Source of the DNA: an uncultured Opitutia bacterium
Lineage (GTDB): Bacteria; Verrucomicrobiota; Verrucomicrobiia; Opitutales; UBA953
Direction of reading: 5' to 3'
Assembly: GCA_903882335.1 (NCBI GenBank)
Contig: CAIRWP010000362.1
Coordinates: 1 to 10,478 of the forward strand
DNA: 10,478 nucleotides
Below, in pieces: positions 1 through 7,004 of the stretch; the first letter of the stretch is position 1, and every line of letters starts with the position of its first letter. The notes below the pieces were generated by a model. The model worked only from the letters and a program-made list of their open reading frames with translations. It was not told the origin of the DNA and made no database searches. Both the position numbers and the translations under genes were made by a program.

Positions 1-1181
1 AGCCGCTGGACCCAGGTCTCACCCTGGGCGGCGAGCGCGGCGAGGATCAGGGCGGCCGAGGCGCGCAGGTCGGAGGCCATCACGGGCGCGCCGGAGAGCG
101 GCTTGCCGCCGTGGACGCTGGCGACGGCGCCGTCGACGGCGATGTCGGCGCCCATGCGCTGCAGCTCCGCGGCATGCATGAAGCGGGCCGGGTAGACCTT
201 CTCGGTGAAGGTGCTGCGGGCCGGCACGAGCAGCTGCAACGCCATGAATTGCGCCTGCAGGTCGGTGGGGAAGCCGGGGTGCGGCGCGGTCACGATGTCG
301 ACCGGCCGGGTCGGGCGGCCGTGGGCCCGGATGAAATCCGGGCCGGTCTCGACGGCGACGCCCGCCTCGCGGAGCTTGCCGAGGAAGGCTTCGAGGTGCG
401 CGGGCTCGGCGCCCTGGACGGTGACGTCGCCGCCGGTGATGGCGCCGGCGACGAGGTAGGTGCCGACCTCGATGCGGTCGGGGATGATGACGTGGTCGCA
501 GCCGCGGAGGCGCGCGACGCCTTCGACGACGATCGTGGAGGTGCCCTGGCCCGAGATGCGGGCGCCCATCTTGGTGAGCAACGCGCAGAGGTCGACGACC
601 TCGGGTTCGCAGGCGGCGGTGAGGATGCGGGTGACGCCGGGCGTGAGCGTCGCGGCCATCACGAGGTTGGCGGTGCCCAGCACGGTGCTGCCCATCGGGC
701 CGCCCATGTCGACGTCGGCGCCGCCGGCGGCCGCGGCATCGACGCGCACGAGGCCGCCTTCGGAGGTCACCGCGCAGCCGAGCGCCTCGAGCCCGCGCAG
801 GTGGAGGTCGATCGGGCGCGGCCCGATGACGCAGCCGCCGGGGATCGCCATCTCGGCCCGCCGCAGCCGGCCGACGAGCGCGCCGAGCAGGCAGACGGAG
901 GCGCGCATCTTGCGGACGAGGTCGTAGGGCGTCCGGTGGGTGAGCGCGGCCGCGCGAATCACCCAGGTCCCCGGCGCGGGCTGCGCGACCTCGGCGCCCT
1001 GGTGGCGGAGGATCTCCGCCATGAAGCGGACGTCGCTGAGGTCGGGCACGCCGCGCAGCGTGACGACCTCCTCCGTGAGCAGCGCGGCGGCGAGGATCGG
1101 CAGCGCGGCGTTCTTCGCGCCCGCGGCGCGGACGACGCCCCGCAGGACCGGGCCGCCGTGGATGTGCGCGACTTCCAGCAT
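1..1181 (-). CDS. murA: UDP-N-acetylglucosamine 1-carboxyvinyltransferase (MurA), 3' end cut by window edge
   Basis: Transfers enolpyruvate from PEP to UDP-GlcNAc, the first committed cytoplasmic step of peptidoglycan precursor synthesis. The visible 393 codons align from end to end with the EPSP-synthase-like MurA fold: GAKNAALPI at residues 21-29 (substrate-binding Lys23/Asn24), KMRAS at 91-95, PGGCVIG at 114-120 with Cys117 (the E. coli Cys115 that fosfomycin alkylates), PTDLQAQF at 305-312 with the catalytic Asp307, and DLRASAALI at 371-379 with Arg373. E. coli MurA has 419 residues, so about 25 C-terminal residues, including the second conserved Arg, lie outside the window. The ATG at 1179-1181 fits the family N-terminus; no Shine-Dalgarno precedes it. 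It lies downstream of the Arg-rich gene, separated by a terminator-like hairpin. A Cys at position 117 predicts the fosfomycin-sensitive enzyme type. Identification is very secure. Confidence 0.97.
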   Translation of the reverse strand, partial: MLEVAHIHGGPVLRGVVRAAGAKNAALPILAAALLTEEVVTLRGVPDLSDVRFMAEILRHQGAEVAQPAPGTWVIRAAALTHRTPYDLVRKMRASVCLLGALVGRLRRAEMAIPGGCVIGPRPIDLHLRGLEALGCAVTSEGGLVRVDAAAAGGADVDMGGPMGSTVLGTANLVMAATLTPGVTRILTAACEPEVVDLCALLTKMGARISGQGTSTIVVEGVARLRGCDHVIIPDRIEVGTYLVAGAITGGDVTVQGAEPAHLEAFLGKLREAGVAVETGPDFIRAHGRPTRPVDIVTAPHPGFPTDLQAQFMALQLLVPARSTFTEKVYPARFMHAAELQRMGADIAVDGAVASVHGGKPLSGAPVMASDLRASAALILAALAAQGETWVQR

Positions 1182-1185
1182 GTCC

Positions 1186-1219
1186 GGAAAAGAAGCGGGG
1201 GCGCCGGTCGGCGCCCCCG
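1186..1219 (-). terminator. intrinsic terminator or attenuator between the Arg-rich gene and murA
   Basis: A perfect 10-bp GC stem (arms 1196-1205 and 1210-1219, four-base loop 1206-1209) is followed on the minus strand by CTTCTTTT. It starts seven bases after the TGA of the upstream gene and its T-rich run ends only about seven bases before the murA ATG. This is the layout of a Rho-independent terminator read leftward. It leaves no room for a separate murA promoter after the hairpin, so murA must rely on read-through, on a promoter inside the upstream gene, or on attenuation. Confidence 0.6.
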
Positions 1220-1225
1220 TCTGGT

Positions 1226-2137
1226 TCAGCCTTCGCGCGGGCCGTTGCGATCGCCGCGGGGGCCGCGGGAGTCGCCGCGTCCGCCACGGTTGCCACCCCG
1301 GTCGCCGCCGCGTCCGCCGCGGAAGTCACCGCGGCCACGGCCGCCGCGCTGACCACGGTCGCCGCGGTCGTGGCGTTCGCCGCGGTGTTCGCCGCGGGGC
1401 GGGTGGGCGGGGCGTTCCGCCGGCACGAAGACGGCCTTGTCGGGGATGCCGAACAGGGAGGCGAGCTTGCGCTTCACCGTCGCCCAGAAGCCGATAGGGG
1501 CCTGGACGGGGATCACGACGGGCTCGATTTGGATGCGCGGGCGTTCCTCGCGGCGCGGGCGTTCCTCGCGACGGGGGCGGTCGCCGTCCGGCGCGCCTTC
1601 TTGGCGGGGTTCACGCGGTTCGCGGCGTTCGCGGGGCTCGCGACGCGGGCGACCTTCGAAGGCGCTGCCGTCCGAGGGGATGCCGGGCTGGCGGCCTTCG
1701 GGCACCGGGGCGCCTTCGGCCTGCTCCGGACGGGGCTCGCGCGGTTCGCGACGTTCGCGGGGCTCGCGACGTTCGCGGGGTTCGCGGTGCGAGGCGCTCG
1801 GCTGCTTGGCGCGGTCGCCGGAAAGCGATTCGGTGAGCTCGGCCGGATTCTCGACGACGCCGATGGCAGGGCGGGAGGCCTGGCCAGGAGCGGTCGGGGC
1901 GCCGCCACGGGGCGTGCCACGGCGACCGAACTGCTTCGGCGGCAGGATCGTGCCGGGGGCGGCGGCGGGTTCGTTGGTGGCACCGATGACGGACAGGGGA
2001 GGAAGTTCCGCGTGGGCGGACTCCAGCTTGGCTTCACGGATGCTCGGGGTGGGGGTGCGGACTTCGTTGGTGACAGCGTCTGCGGCGGTCTGGTGGGAGG
2101 AGGTAAGCTCCTGGCCCGGGTTTTCTTCTTGGCTCAT
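1226..2137 (-). CDS. Arg/Glu- and RGG-repeat protein with amphipathic helix; unrecognised, possible RNA-degradosome scaffold
   Basis: I do not recognise this protein as a named family. From the ATG at 2135-2137 it has 303 residues, nearly all predicted disordered. After a polar N-terminus come three Arg/Glu repeat blocks (about residues 118-137, 164-178 and 187-201, built from RREPRE and RREERP units), a single hydrophobic/basic helix IGFWATVKRKLASLFGIP (about 215-232), and a C-terminal RGG/GDRGG tail (about 247-303). RGG and Arg-rich tracts bind RNA, and the helix resembles the membrane-targeting segment of E. coli RNase E, which is also followed by an Arg-rich region. It lies just downstream of rny, in the same orientation. 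A TTG start at 2323 (365 residues) is possible, but it would add a Pro-rich stretch of little character. Overlapping open frames on the other strand arise from the repeat composition. The gene call is fairly secure; the function is inference. Confidence 0.75.
   Translation of the reverse strand: MSQEENPGQELTSSHQTAADAVTNEVRTPTPSIREAKLESAHAELPPLSVIGATNEPAAAPGTILPPKQFGRRGTPRGGAPTAPGQASRPAIGVVENPAELTESLSGDRAKQPSASHREPRERREPRERREPREPRPEQAEGAPVPEGRQPGIPSDGSAFEGRPRREPRERREPREPRQEGAPDGDRPRREERPRREERPRIQIEPVVIPVQAPIGFWATVKRKLASLFGIPDKAVFVPAERPAHPPRGEHRGERHDRGDRGQRGGRGRGDFRGGRGGDRGGNRGGRGDSRGPRGDRNGPREG
1535..1786 (-). repeat. in-frame tandem repeats encoding Arg/Glu/Pro blocks
   Basis: Three blocks of short imperfect tandem repeats lie inside the Arg-rich gene. 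1727-1786 and 1604-1648 are built from a roughly 9-12-base CGCGAACCGCG-like unit encoding REPRER. 1535-1576 holds two copies of a 21-base unit encoding RREERP(R). Repeat number is likely to vary between strains by slippage without breaking the frame, because the units are multiples of three. Confidence 0.75.
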
Positions 2138-2332
2138 GTTTCTGTGGTTGGGGCGGCCTTCGTTTGGGCCGACCGGTGGATGCGGCGCCTCCGGAGTGGG
2201 GGCGTGCCGCGGTGGTTCGGGCTCTTTAGGAATGGAGGACGATCCTCCAAGGGCACCGAGGGACCCCAGGTCGGGGACCCGGGGAAGGTTGTGAATAAGT
2301 CGATACGTTCCGCTTAACAACAAGAAACCACC
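2138..2332 (-). promoter_or_regulatory. 195-base leader between rny and the Arg-rich gene
   Basis: This gap is long for two co-directional genes. It holds a hairpin with arms 2260-2267 and 2273-2280 (one A/A mismatch, five-base loop) and a small 6-bp perfect hairpin at 2234-2248. On the minus strand, TTGTTA, 17 bases, then TATTCA (about 2323-2295) is a weak sigma70-like match. An in-frame TTG at 2323 keeps the region open, so part of it could be translated as an N-terminal extension. It may carry a separate promoter and a structured 5' UTR; none of this is decisive. Confidence 0.3.
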
Positions 2333-3769
2333 TCACCGGGCCTCTTCGGTGAACCTTTGTTCACGAATGAGCATGATTTTCACCGTTCCCGGGTAGGAAA
2401 GCTTCTCCTCGACGCTCAGGCGGATCCGGCGGGTCAGTTCGGCAGCGGCGGTCTCATCCACCTTGCCCGGGTCGACGATGACGCGGAGTTCGCGGCCGGA
2501 CTGGAAGGCGAACGCCTCCTGCACGCCGTCGAAGGAGCGGGCGATCTCCTCCAGCCCGCGGGCGCGCTGCACGAAGCTTTCGAGGGTCGAGGCGCGGGCG
2601 CCGGGACGGGAGCCCGAGGCGCCGTCCGCGATGATGACCAGGGGGGCGTAGAGGCTCTCGGCTTCCACCTCGCGGTGGTGGGCGGCGACGGCGTTCACGA
2701 CGCGCGGGTCCTCGCCCAGCCGCCGGAGGAGCGCGGCCCCCGCGAGCGCGTGGCTGCCGCCGGCCTCGGCTTCGATGGCCTTGCCGAGGTCGTGCAGCAG
2801 GCCGGCCCGTTTCGCCGGGATCGGGTCGATGCCGATCTCCGCGGCGAGCATCGCGCACAGCTGCGCGACCTCGACGGAGTGGGCGAGGGTATTCTGGTTG
2901 GCGGAAAGTCGGAAATGCAGGCGCCCGAGCAATTCCTCGACGGCCTCGTCCATCGGCGGCAGCCCGAGCCCGCGCGCCGCGTCGCGTCCCAGCCGGCGGG
3001 CCTGCTTCACCACCTCGTCGGCGGCGGTGCGGACGTTGTCCTCGATGAGGGTCGGGGTGATGCGGCCGTCCTTGACGATGCGTTCCAGGGCGATGCGCGC
3101 GACCTCACGCCGCACCGGGTCGAAGCAGGAGACCAGCACCTGACCGGGCGTGTCGTCGATCAGGAGCGTGGCACCGGTCGTCTGCTCGAAAGTGCGGATG
3201 TTGCGGCCCTCGCGGCCCACGATGCGTCCTTTCATCTCCTCGTTCGGGAGGAACACCAGCACGGAGGTGGCGTCCTGCGTCGTCTGGGTGGTCAGCCGCT
3301 GCATCGCGGAGAGCAGTTTGCGCCGGGCCTCGTCGGCGACCTCCTGCTCGGTCTGGTCCAGTAGCTCGTGGCGTAGCCGGCGGACCTCCTCGCCCAATTC
3401 CCGCCGGAGGGTCTCGATCGTCAACGCGCGCGCCTGCTCGGCCGTCAGGCCCGCCACGCGCTGGAGTTCCGAGGTCAGCCGCGCGCGCTCGCGGGCGGCT
3501 TCCGCGTGCAGGGCCTCCGTCGCCTTGGTCCGGTCCACGGCCTCGCTCGCCAGGCGGTCGGCCAGTCGCTTCTCGTCCTCGGCCTCGGCCCGGAGCTCCG
3601 CGGCTTCTAGCGCGGCCTCGCGCCGGGCCAGTTCGACCTCCGCCCGGAGCTTGGCCTCGCGCAGCGCCCCGCGGCTGTTCTCATGCCATTTGGCGATGGC
3701 GTAGGCCGCGATCGCCCCGCAGGAGAACGTCACGGCGGCGATGAAGCTTTGGTCGGCGGCGGCCGGCAT
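2333..3769 (-). CDS. rny: ribonuclease Y, membrane-anchored endoribonuclease
   Basis: RNase Y starts bulk mRNA decay by endonucleolytic cleavage at the inner face of the membrane. The 478-residue chain shows the full family order. One N-terminal membrane helix (about residues 9-27) leads into a long Arg/Glu/Ala coiled coil (about 35-150). A KH RNA-binding domain follows, with GRIVGREGRNIR at 181-192 carrying the GxxG loop. The HD hydrolase domain has metal ligands His297, His326-Asp327 (in LLHDLGK) and Asp382 (ADGASGSRPGAR), and the C-terminus has the family YPGTVKI ending. It is slightly shorter than B. subtilis RNase Y (520 residues). I chose ATG 3767-3769 because it places the membrane helix right after the start; GTG at 3802 would add 11 Pro/Gly-rich residues. 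It is divergent from rodA and upstream of the Arg-rich protein. Identification is very secure. Confidence 0.97.
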   Translation of the reverse strand: MPAAADQSFIAAVTFSCGAIAAYAIAKWHENSRGALREAKLRAEVELARREAALEAAELRAEAEDEKRLADRLASEAVDRTKATEALHAEAARERARLTSELQRVAGLTAEQARALTIETLRRELGEEVRRLRHELLDQTEQEVADEARRKLLSAMQRLTTQTTQDATSVLVFLPNEEMKGRIVGREGRNIRTFEQTTGATLLIDDTPGQVLVSCFDPVRREVARIALERIVKDGRITPTLIEDNVRTAADEVVKQARRLGRDAARGLGLPPMDEAVEELLGRLHFRLSANQNTLAHSVEVAQLCAMLAAEIGIDPIPAKRAGLLHDLGKAIEAEAGGSHALAGAALLRRLGEDPRVVNAVAAHHREVEAESLYAPLVIIADGASGSRPGARASTLESFVQRARGLEEIARSFDGVQEAFAFQSGRELRVIVDPGKVDETAAAELTRRIRLSVEEKLSYPGTVKIMLIREQRFTEEAR

Positions 3770-3884
3770 GGTGCGGTCGGGCCCGGGAGGCCCGGGCGCC
3801 ACGCTTGCCCGAACAGCCTTGGTCGCAAGCCCTTTCGGGAGGTTCGCCTTGCTTCAGCGGGCTTTTCCGTGGTTGTCTGGCAGC
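3770..3884. promoter_or_regulatory. divergent intergenic region between rny and rodA
   Basis: These 115 bases must hold the promoters or leaders of both outward operons. No convincing -35/-10 pair stands out on either strand, which is common in high-GC genomes. The region contains the compact inverted repeat at 3781-3797 and a wider pair CTTGC (3804-3808) / GCAAG (3825-3829). The assignment as a shared control region rests on gene order. Confidence 0.45.
3781..3797. repeat. perfect inverted repeat in the rny 5' leader
   Basis: GCCCGGG, AGG, CCCGGGC: 7-bp GC-only arms with a three-base loop, ending 11 bases before the rny ATG on the minus strand. In the rny mRNA the hairpin would cover the ribosome entry zone. 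It could equally be an operator in the DNA. If translation instead starts at GTG 3802 it lies inside the coding region. Confidence 0.5.
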
Positions 3885-5219
3885 ATGTCCACCCGCTTCG
3901 ACGATGAGCCGCCTGCGGCCGCGCTCTGGTGGGATAAGTTCGTCAACTTCGCCTGGCGCACGGACTGGACTCAGGTCGTGCTGATCCTCGGCCTCAGCGC
4001 CTTGGGCGTACTCGCCATCTGGTCGGCTGGCGAGTTCCGGCAGAGCGGCTTCTGGCGCTCGCAGATTGTCTTCATCGCCATCGGTTGGGTCGCCTATTGG
4101 GTTGTCGCCTCGATCGACTACCGGGAGTTCCTCCGCCACGCCCGGCGCATCTACCTGGCCGGCGTACTCCTGCTCCTGCCCGTCTCGGCCTGCGCCTTCT
4201 TCAAGACGGATCTGGGCGGCTTTATCCGGAGCATCAACGGCGCGCGGCGCTGGATGGATTTCGGGGCCTTTTCGATCCAGCCGTCGGAATTCGCGAAAGT
4301 CTCGGCACTCGTCTTCATCGCCGCTTTGCTCGCCCGTTCCCCGATCGGGCCCTTTCGGGCCAGCTGGCGCACCGTCCTCAAGGTCGGACTGGCCGCCGCG
4401 GCGCCGTTTGTCTTGATTTTTGTGCAGCCCGACCTAGGTTCTGCCCTCATCTACCTGCCGCTGTCATTTCTCCTCCTTTATGTCGCCGGCCTGACCTACA
4501 GGTTCTTCTTGGTGGCTGGGGTGGTTTCCCTCCTCTTGGGGGCTTTGGTGGCGGTCGACCTCGTCGAGTATTCCTCGAAGGTCGTGGCCTACTCCCAGGA
4601 GCACAAGGAGGACAAGGATCCGGCCCGGGCCATCCGCGGCAAACATGAGGCTGAGGCCTGGTTCTTCCTGCTCAAGGACTACCAGCGCGAACGAATCATG
4701 TCCTTCGTAGCCCCGCAGGTCATCGATCCCAAGGGTCTGGGCGTCACCTGGAACGTGCGCCAGGCCAACATCGCGGTCGGCCGCGGCGGCCTGACCGGTC
4801 AGGGCGTTGGCAACGGCACCCAGGCCCGCTTCGGCTACCTCCCCGAGGCCGCCGCCCACAATGACTTCCTCTTTTCCGGGATGGCCGAGGAAATCGGCTT
4901 CACCGGTGCCCTCTCGGTGATCGTCGGTTTCGCCCTCCTGTTCTGGCGCGTCATCCGCACCGCGGCCCGCGCCGCCGATCGTTTCGGTTCCCTCCTCGCC
5001 CTCGGCGCGGCCGCCATCCTCGGCACGCACGTCGTGGTCAACGTGGGGATGAACATCGACCTGATGCCCGTCACCGGGGTCCCCCTGCCTTTCCTCAGCT
5101 ACGGAGGGTCTTTCGTGCTCAGCTGCTTCCTGCTCCTTGGATTAGTCCAGAGCGTCCACCGGCATTCGGCCGGCGGCGGCGAAGGCGGAGGTCCTCCGGC
5201 AACCGGCTTAACTGCCTGA
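3885..5219 (+). CDS. rodA: RodA, SEDS-family peptidoglycan glycosyltransferase
   Basis: RodA polymerises lipid II into glycan strands in the cytoplasmic membrane during elongation, working with a class B PBP and MreBCD. The 444-residue protein is hydrophobic with about ten membrane segments. SEDS signatures are NGARRWMDFG (118-127, conserved Trp123), QPSEFAKV (132-139), QPDLGSALIY (181-190), the DYQRER loop (265-270), QANIAVGRGGLTGQG (293-307), GTQ (311-313), LPEAAAHNDFLF (319-330) with the probable catalytic Asp327, and GVPLPFLSYGGS (398-409). The GTQ after GxG is RodA-like rather than FtsW-like. Compared with E. coli RodA there is an extra charged stretch of about 30 residues (about 226-257) before DYQR. 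ATG at 3885 gives a normal N-terminus; further upstream the frame stays open only by running into rny. It ends four bases before rng, with which it is surely co-transcribed. Confidence 0.95.
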   Translation: MSTRFDDEPPAAALWWDKFVNFAWRTDWTQVVLILGLSALGVLAIWSAGEFRQSGFWRSQIVFIAIGWVAYWVVASIDYREFLRHARRIYLAGVLLLLPVSACAFFKTDLGGFIRSINGARRWMDFGAFSIQPSEFAKVSALVFIAALLARSPIGPFRASWRTVLKVGLAAAAPFVLIFVQPDLGSALIYLPLSFLLLYVAGLTYRFFLVAGVVSLLLGALVAVDLVEYSSKVVAYSQEHKEDKDPARAIRGKHEAEAWFFLLKDYQRERIMSFVAPQVIDPKGLGVTWNVRQANIAVGRGGLTGQGVGNGTQARFGYLPEAAAHNDFLFSGMAEEIGFTGALSVIVGFALLFWRVIRTAARAADRFGSLLALGAAAILGTHVVVNVGMNIDLMPVTGVPLPFLSYGGSFVLSCFLLLGLVQSVHRHSAGGGEGGGPPATGLTA

Positions 5220-5223
5220 CCCG

Positions 5224-6945
5224 ATGCCCGACCACACCGAACCCGAAGACATCCACGAAGAAATCCCGGAGGGCGCCGCCGCCCCGAACGCCCTCATCGA
5301 CCAGCGCAAGCTGGCGGAGGAGGCCGCGCGCCGGCGCAAGGAGCTCCCGCTGCTCCAGCGGATCGTCAAGCACTTCTCCAAGGACCGCGCGGTGTACCGT
5401 GAGCTCGTCATCAACGCCGAGACGCTCGAGAAGCGCGTCGCGCTCTTGACCAACGGCGTCCTCGACAAGTTCGAGATCGAGCACCGCGGCGAGAACCGCA
5501 TGGTCGGCGCGATCTTCAAGGGCCGCGTCCAGAACCTCGAGTCCGGACTCAAGGCCGCCTTCGTCGACATCGGCCAGCCGAAGAACGCCTTCCTGCACTA
5601 CTGGGACATGCTGCCCGCGGCCAACGACTCGCAGGTCGAGTTCATCCGCGACAACGAGTCCGCCGAGCAGAAGCAGCGCAAGGCGCGCTACCAGGCCAAG
5701 GACATCCCGCAGCTCTTCCCCGCCGGCTCCGACATCGTCATCCAGGTCGTCAAGGACCAGATCGGCACCAAGGGCCCTCGCTCCACGACCAACATCGCGT
5801 TGCCCGGTCGCTACCTCGTGCTGATGCCTTTCAGCGGCGCGTGCGGCGTCTCCCGCAAGATCGAGGCCGACCCCGAGCGCGACCGGCTCAAGGACATCCT
5901 CCGCTCCCTCACCATCCCCGAGGGCATGGGCGTCATCATCCGCACTGCCGGCGAGGGCAAGCAGGCCCGCTGGTTCGTCCGCGACCTGCACATGCTGCTG
6001 AAACGCTGGCAGGCCATCGTCGAGAAAATCAACGCCCCGGACCGCAAGCCCGTCCTCCTCTACCAGGAGCCCGGCCTCATCGAGCGCACCGTGCGCGACT
6101 TCCTCACCGAGGAGGTCGACCGCATCCTCGTCGACAATCCCGAGGACTTCAAACTGGTGCAGGATCTCGTCGGCGAGGTCTCGCCGCGCTCCCGCTCCCG
6201 CGTCGAGCTCTACCAGGACCCGATCCCGGTCTTCGAGCGCTACAACATCGAGCGCCAGATCGAGCAGCTCTTCCAGCGCCGCGTCCCGCTCCCGAGCGGC
6301 GGCGAAATCGTCATCGACGAGACCGAGGCCCTCACGGCCATCGACGTCAACACCGGCTCCCACCGCGGCAAGGAGGGCAAGGACGGCAGTTTCATCACCC
6401 AGGCCAACCTCGAGGCCGTGGTCGAGGCGGCCCGCCAGATCCAGCTCCGTAACCTCGGCGGCCTCATCATGATCGACACGATCGACATGAAGAACCCGAA
6501 GGACCGCAAGAAGGTCTACGACGCCCTCCGCGAGGCGATGGAAGGCGACCGGGCCAAGCACCAGATCCTGCCCATCTCCCAGCTCGGCGTCCTGCAGATG
6601 ACGCGCCAGCGCCACACCGAGTCCAACACGACCTCGATGTACACCGCCTGCCCGCACTGCCTGGGCCGCGGCATCGTCAAGAATCCCCGGACCGTCTCGG
6701 TCGAAATCCAGCGCAAACTCCTCAGCGTCATCCGCCGCCTCCGCGAGCAGTATGGCCCCGACAAGGAGCTCGAGATCAATATCCTCCTGCACCCGATCAA
6801 CCTCGAGCGCATCGTCACCGAGGACCGCGAGTACTTCCGCGACCTCATGAAGTCCTGCAAGGTCCGCATCGGGACCAAGCCGGACCCGACTTACAGCATC
6901 GAGGCGTTCAAGCTCTTCGACGGCGCCGGTCGCGAGCTGCGCTGA
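5224..6945 (+). CDS. rng: ribonuclease E/G family endoribonuclease (RNase G type)
   Basis: Cleaves single-stranded AU-rich RNA, usually with preference for 5'-monophosphate ends; in E. coli RNase G matures the 16S rRNA 5' end and takes part in mRNA decay. The 573 residues show a charged N-terminal extension (1-55), an S1 domain (VGAIFKGRVQNLESGLKAAF around 94-113), the 5'-sensor/RNase H-like part, and the DNase I-like catalytic part. In that part ETEALTAIDVNTG carries Asp374 and IMIDTIDMKNPKDRKK carries Asp418, matching the E. coli RNase E metal ligands Asp303 and Asp346. The zinc-link motif is TACPHCLGRG (Cys476, Cys479). There is no long disordered C-terminal scaffold, so it is RNase G-like in length (E. 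coli RNase G has 489 residues, RNase E 1061). The ATG lies four bases after the rodA stop, with no Shine-Dalgarno, which suggests translational coupling. Confidence 0.95.
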   Translation: MPDHTEPEDIHEEIPEGAAAPNALIDQRKLAEEAARRRKELPLLQRIVKHFSKDRAVYRELVINAETLEKRVALLTNGVLDKFEIEHRGENRMVGAIFKGRVQNLESGLKAAFVDIGQPKNAFLHYWDMLPAANDSQVEFIRDNESAEQKQRKARYQAKDIPQLFPAGSDIVIQVVKDQIGTKGPRSTTNIALPGRYLVLMPFSGACGVSRKIEADPERDRLKDILRSLTIPEGMGVIIRTAGEGKQARWFVRDLHMLLKRWQAIVEKINAPDRKPVLLYQEPGLIERTVRDFLTEEVDRILVDNPEDFKLVQDLVGEVSPRSRSRVELYQDPIPVFERYNIERQIEQLFQRRVPLPSGGEIVIDETEALTAIDVNTGSHRGKEGKDGSFITQANLEAVVEAARQIQLRNLGGLIMIDTIDMKNPKDRKKVYDALREAMEGDRAKHQILPISQLGVLQMTRQRHTESNTTSMYTACPHCLGRGIVKNPRTVSVEIQRKLLSVIRRLREQYGPDKELEINILLHPINLERIVTEDREYFRDLMKSCKVRIGTKPDPTYSIEAFKLFDGAGRELR

Positions 6946-6968
6946 GCGTCCGTCGGCGGGCACCGGGC

Positions 6969-6990
6969 CTCCCGTCGGCGACGGCGGGAG
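6969..6990. terminator. hairpin between convergent rng and the metal ATPase gene
   Basis: A 9-bp stem (6969-6977 with 6982-6990, one G-T pair) closed by a GCGA tetraloop sits in the 59-base gap between converging genes. Neither strand has a strong T run after it (ACCTGTTGCC on the plus strand), so it may be a weak or factor-assisted bidirectional terminator, or an end-protecting mRNA hairpin. Confidence 0.45.
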
Positions 6991-7004
6991 ACCTGTTGCC
7001 GCCG

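Noticed and set aside
111..1352. Long plus-strand open frame opposite murA
   Set aside because: Antisense to a clear MurA; the sequence is Asp/Gly/Ala/Arg-rich without any domain, as expected from a GC-rich complement.
19..1356. Long Arg/Ala/Pro-rich open frame on the minus strand over murA
   Set aside because: It is out of frame with the unmistakable MurA reading and has low-complexity composition typical of high-GC shadow frames.
1535..1786. Repeat blocks as a CRISPR or intergenic repeat array
   Set aside because: The units are short, lack unique spacers, and keep a coding frame encoding Arg/Glu/Pro repeats.
1370..2317. Plus-strand open frame (315 codons) opposite the Arg-rich gene
   Set aside because: The Arg/Glu repeats keep several frames open. 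The minus frame has the operon position, an amphipathic helix and an RGG tail; the plus frame has only Phe/Ala/Gly/Arg repeats that mirror it.
3741..3884. Upstream extension of rodA to 3741
   Set aside because: It would overlap the rny start and add 48 residues with no counterpart in RodA; ATG 3885 gives the normal N-terminus.
5119..6963. 614-codon minus-strand open frame opposite rng
   Set aside because: Asp/Leu/Val/Glu-rich antisense of a well-conserved RNase G; no domain visible.
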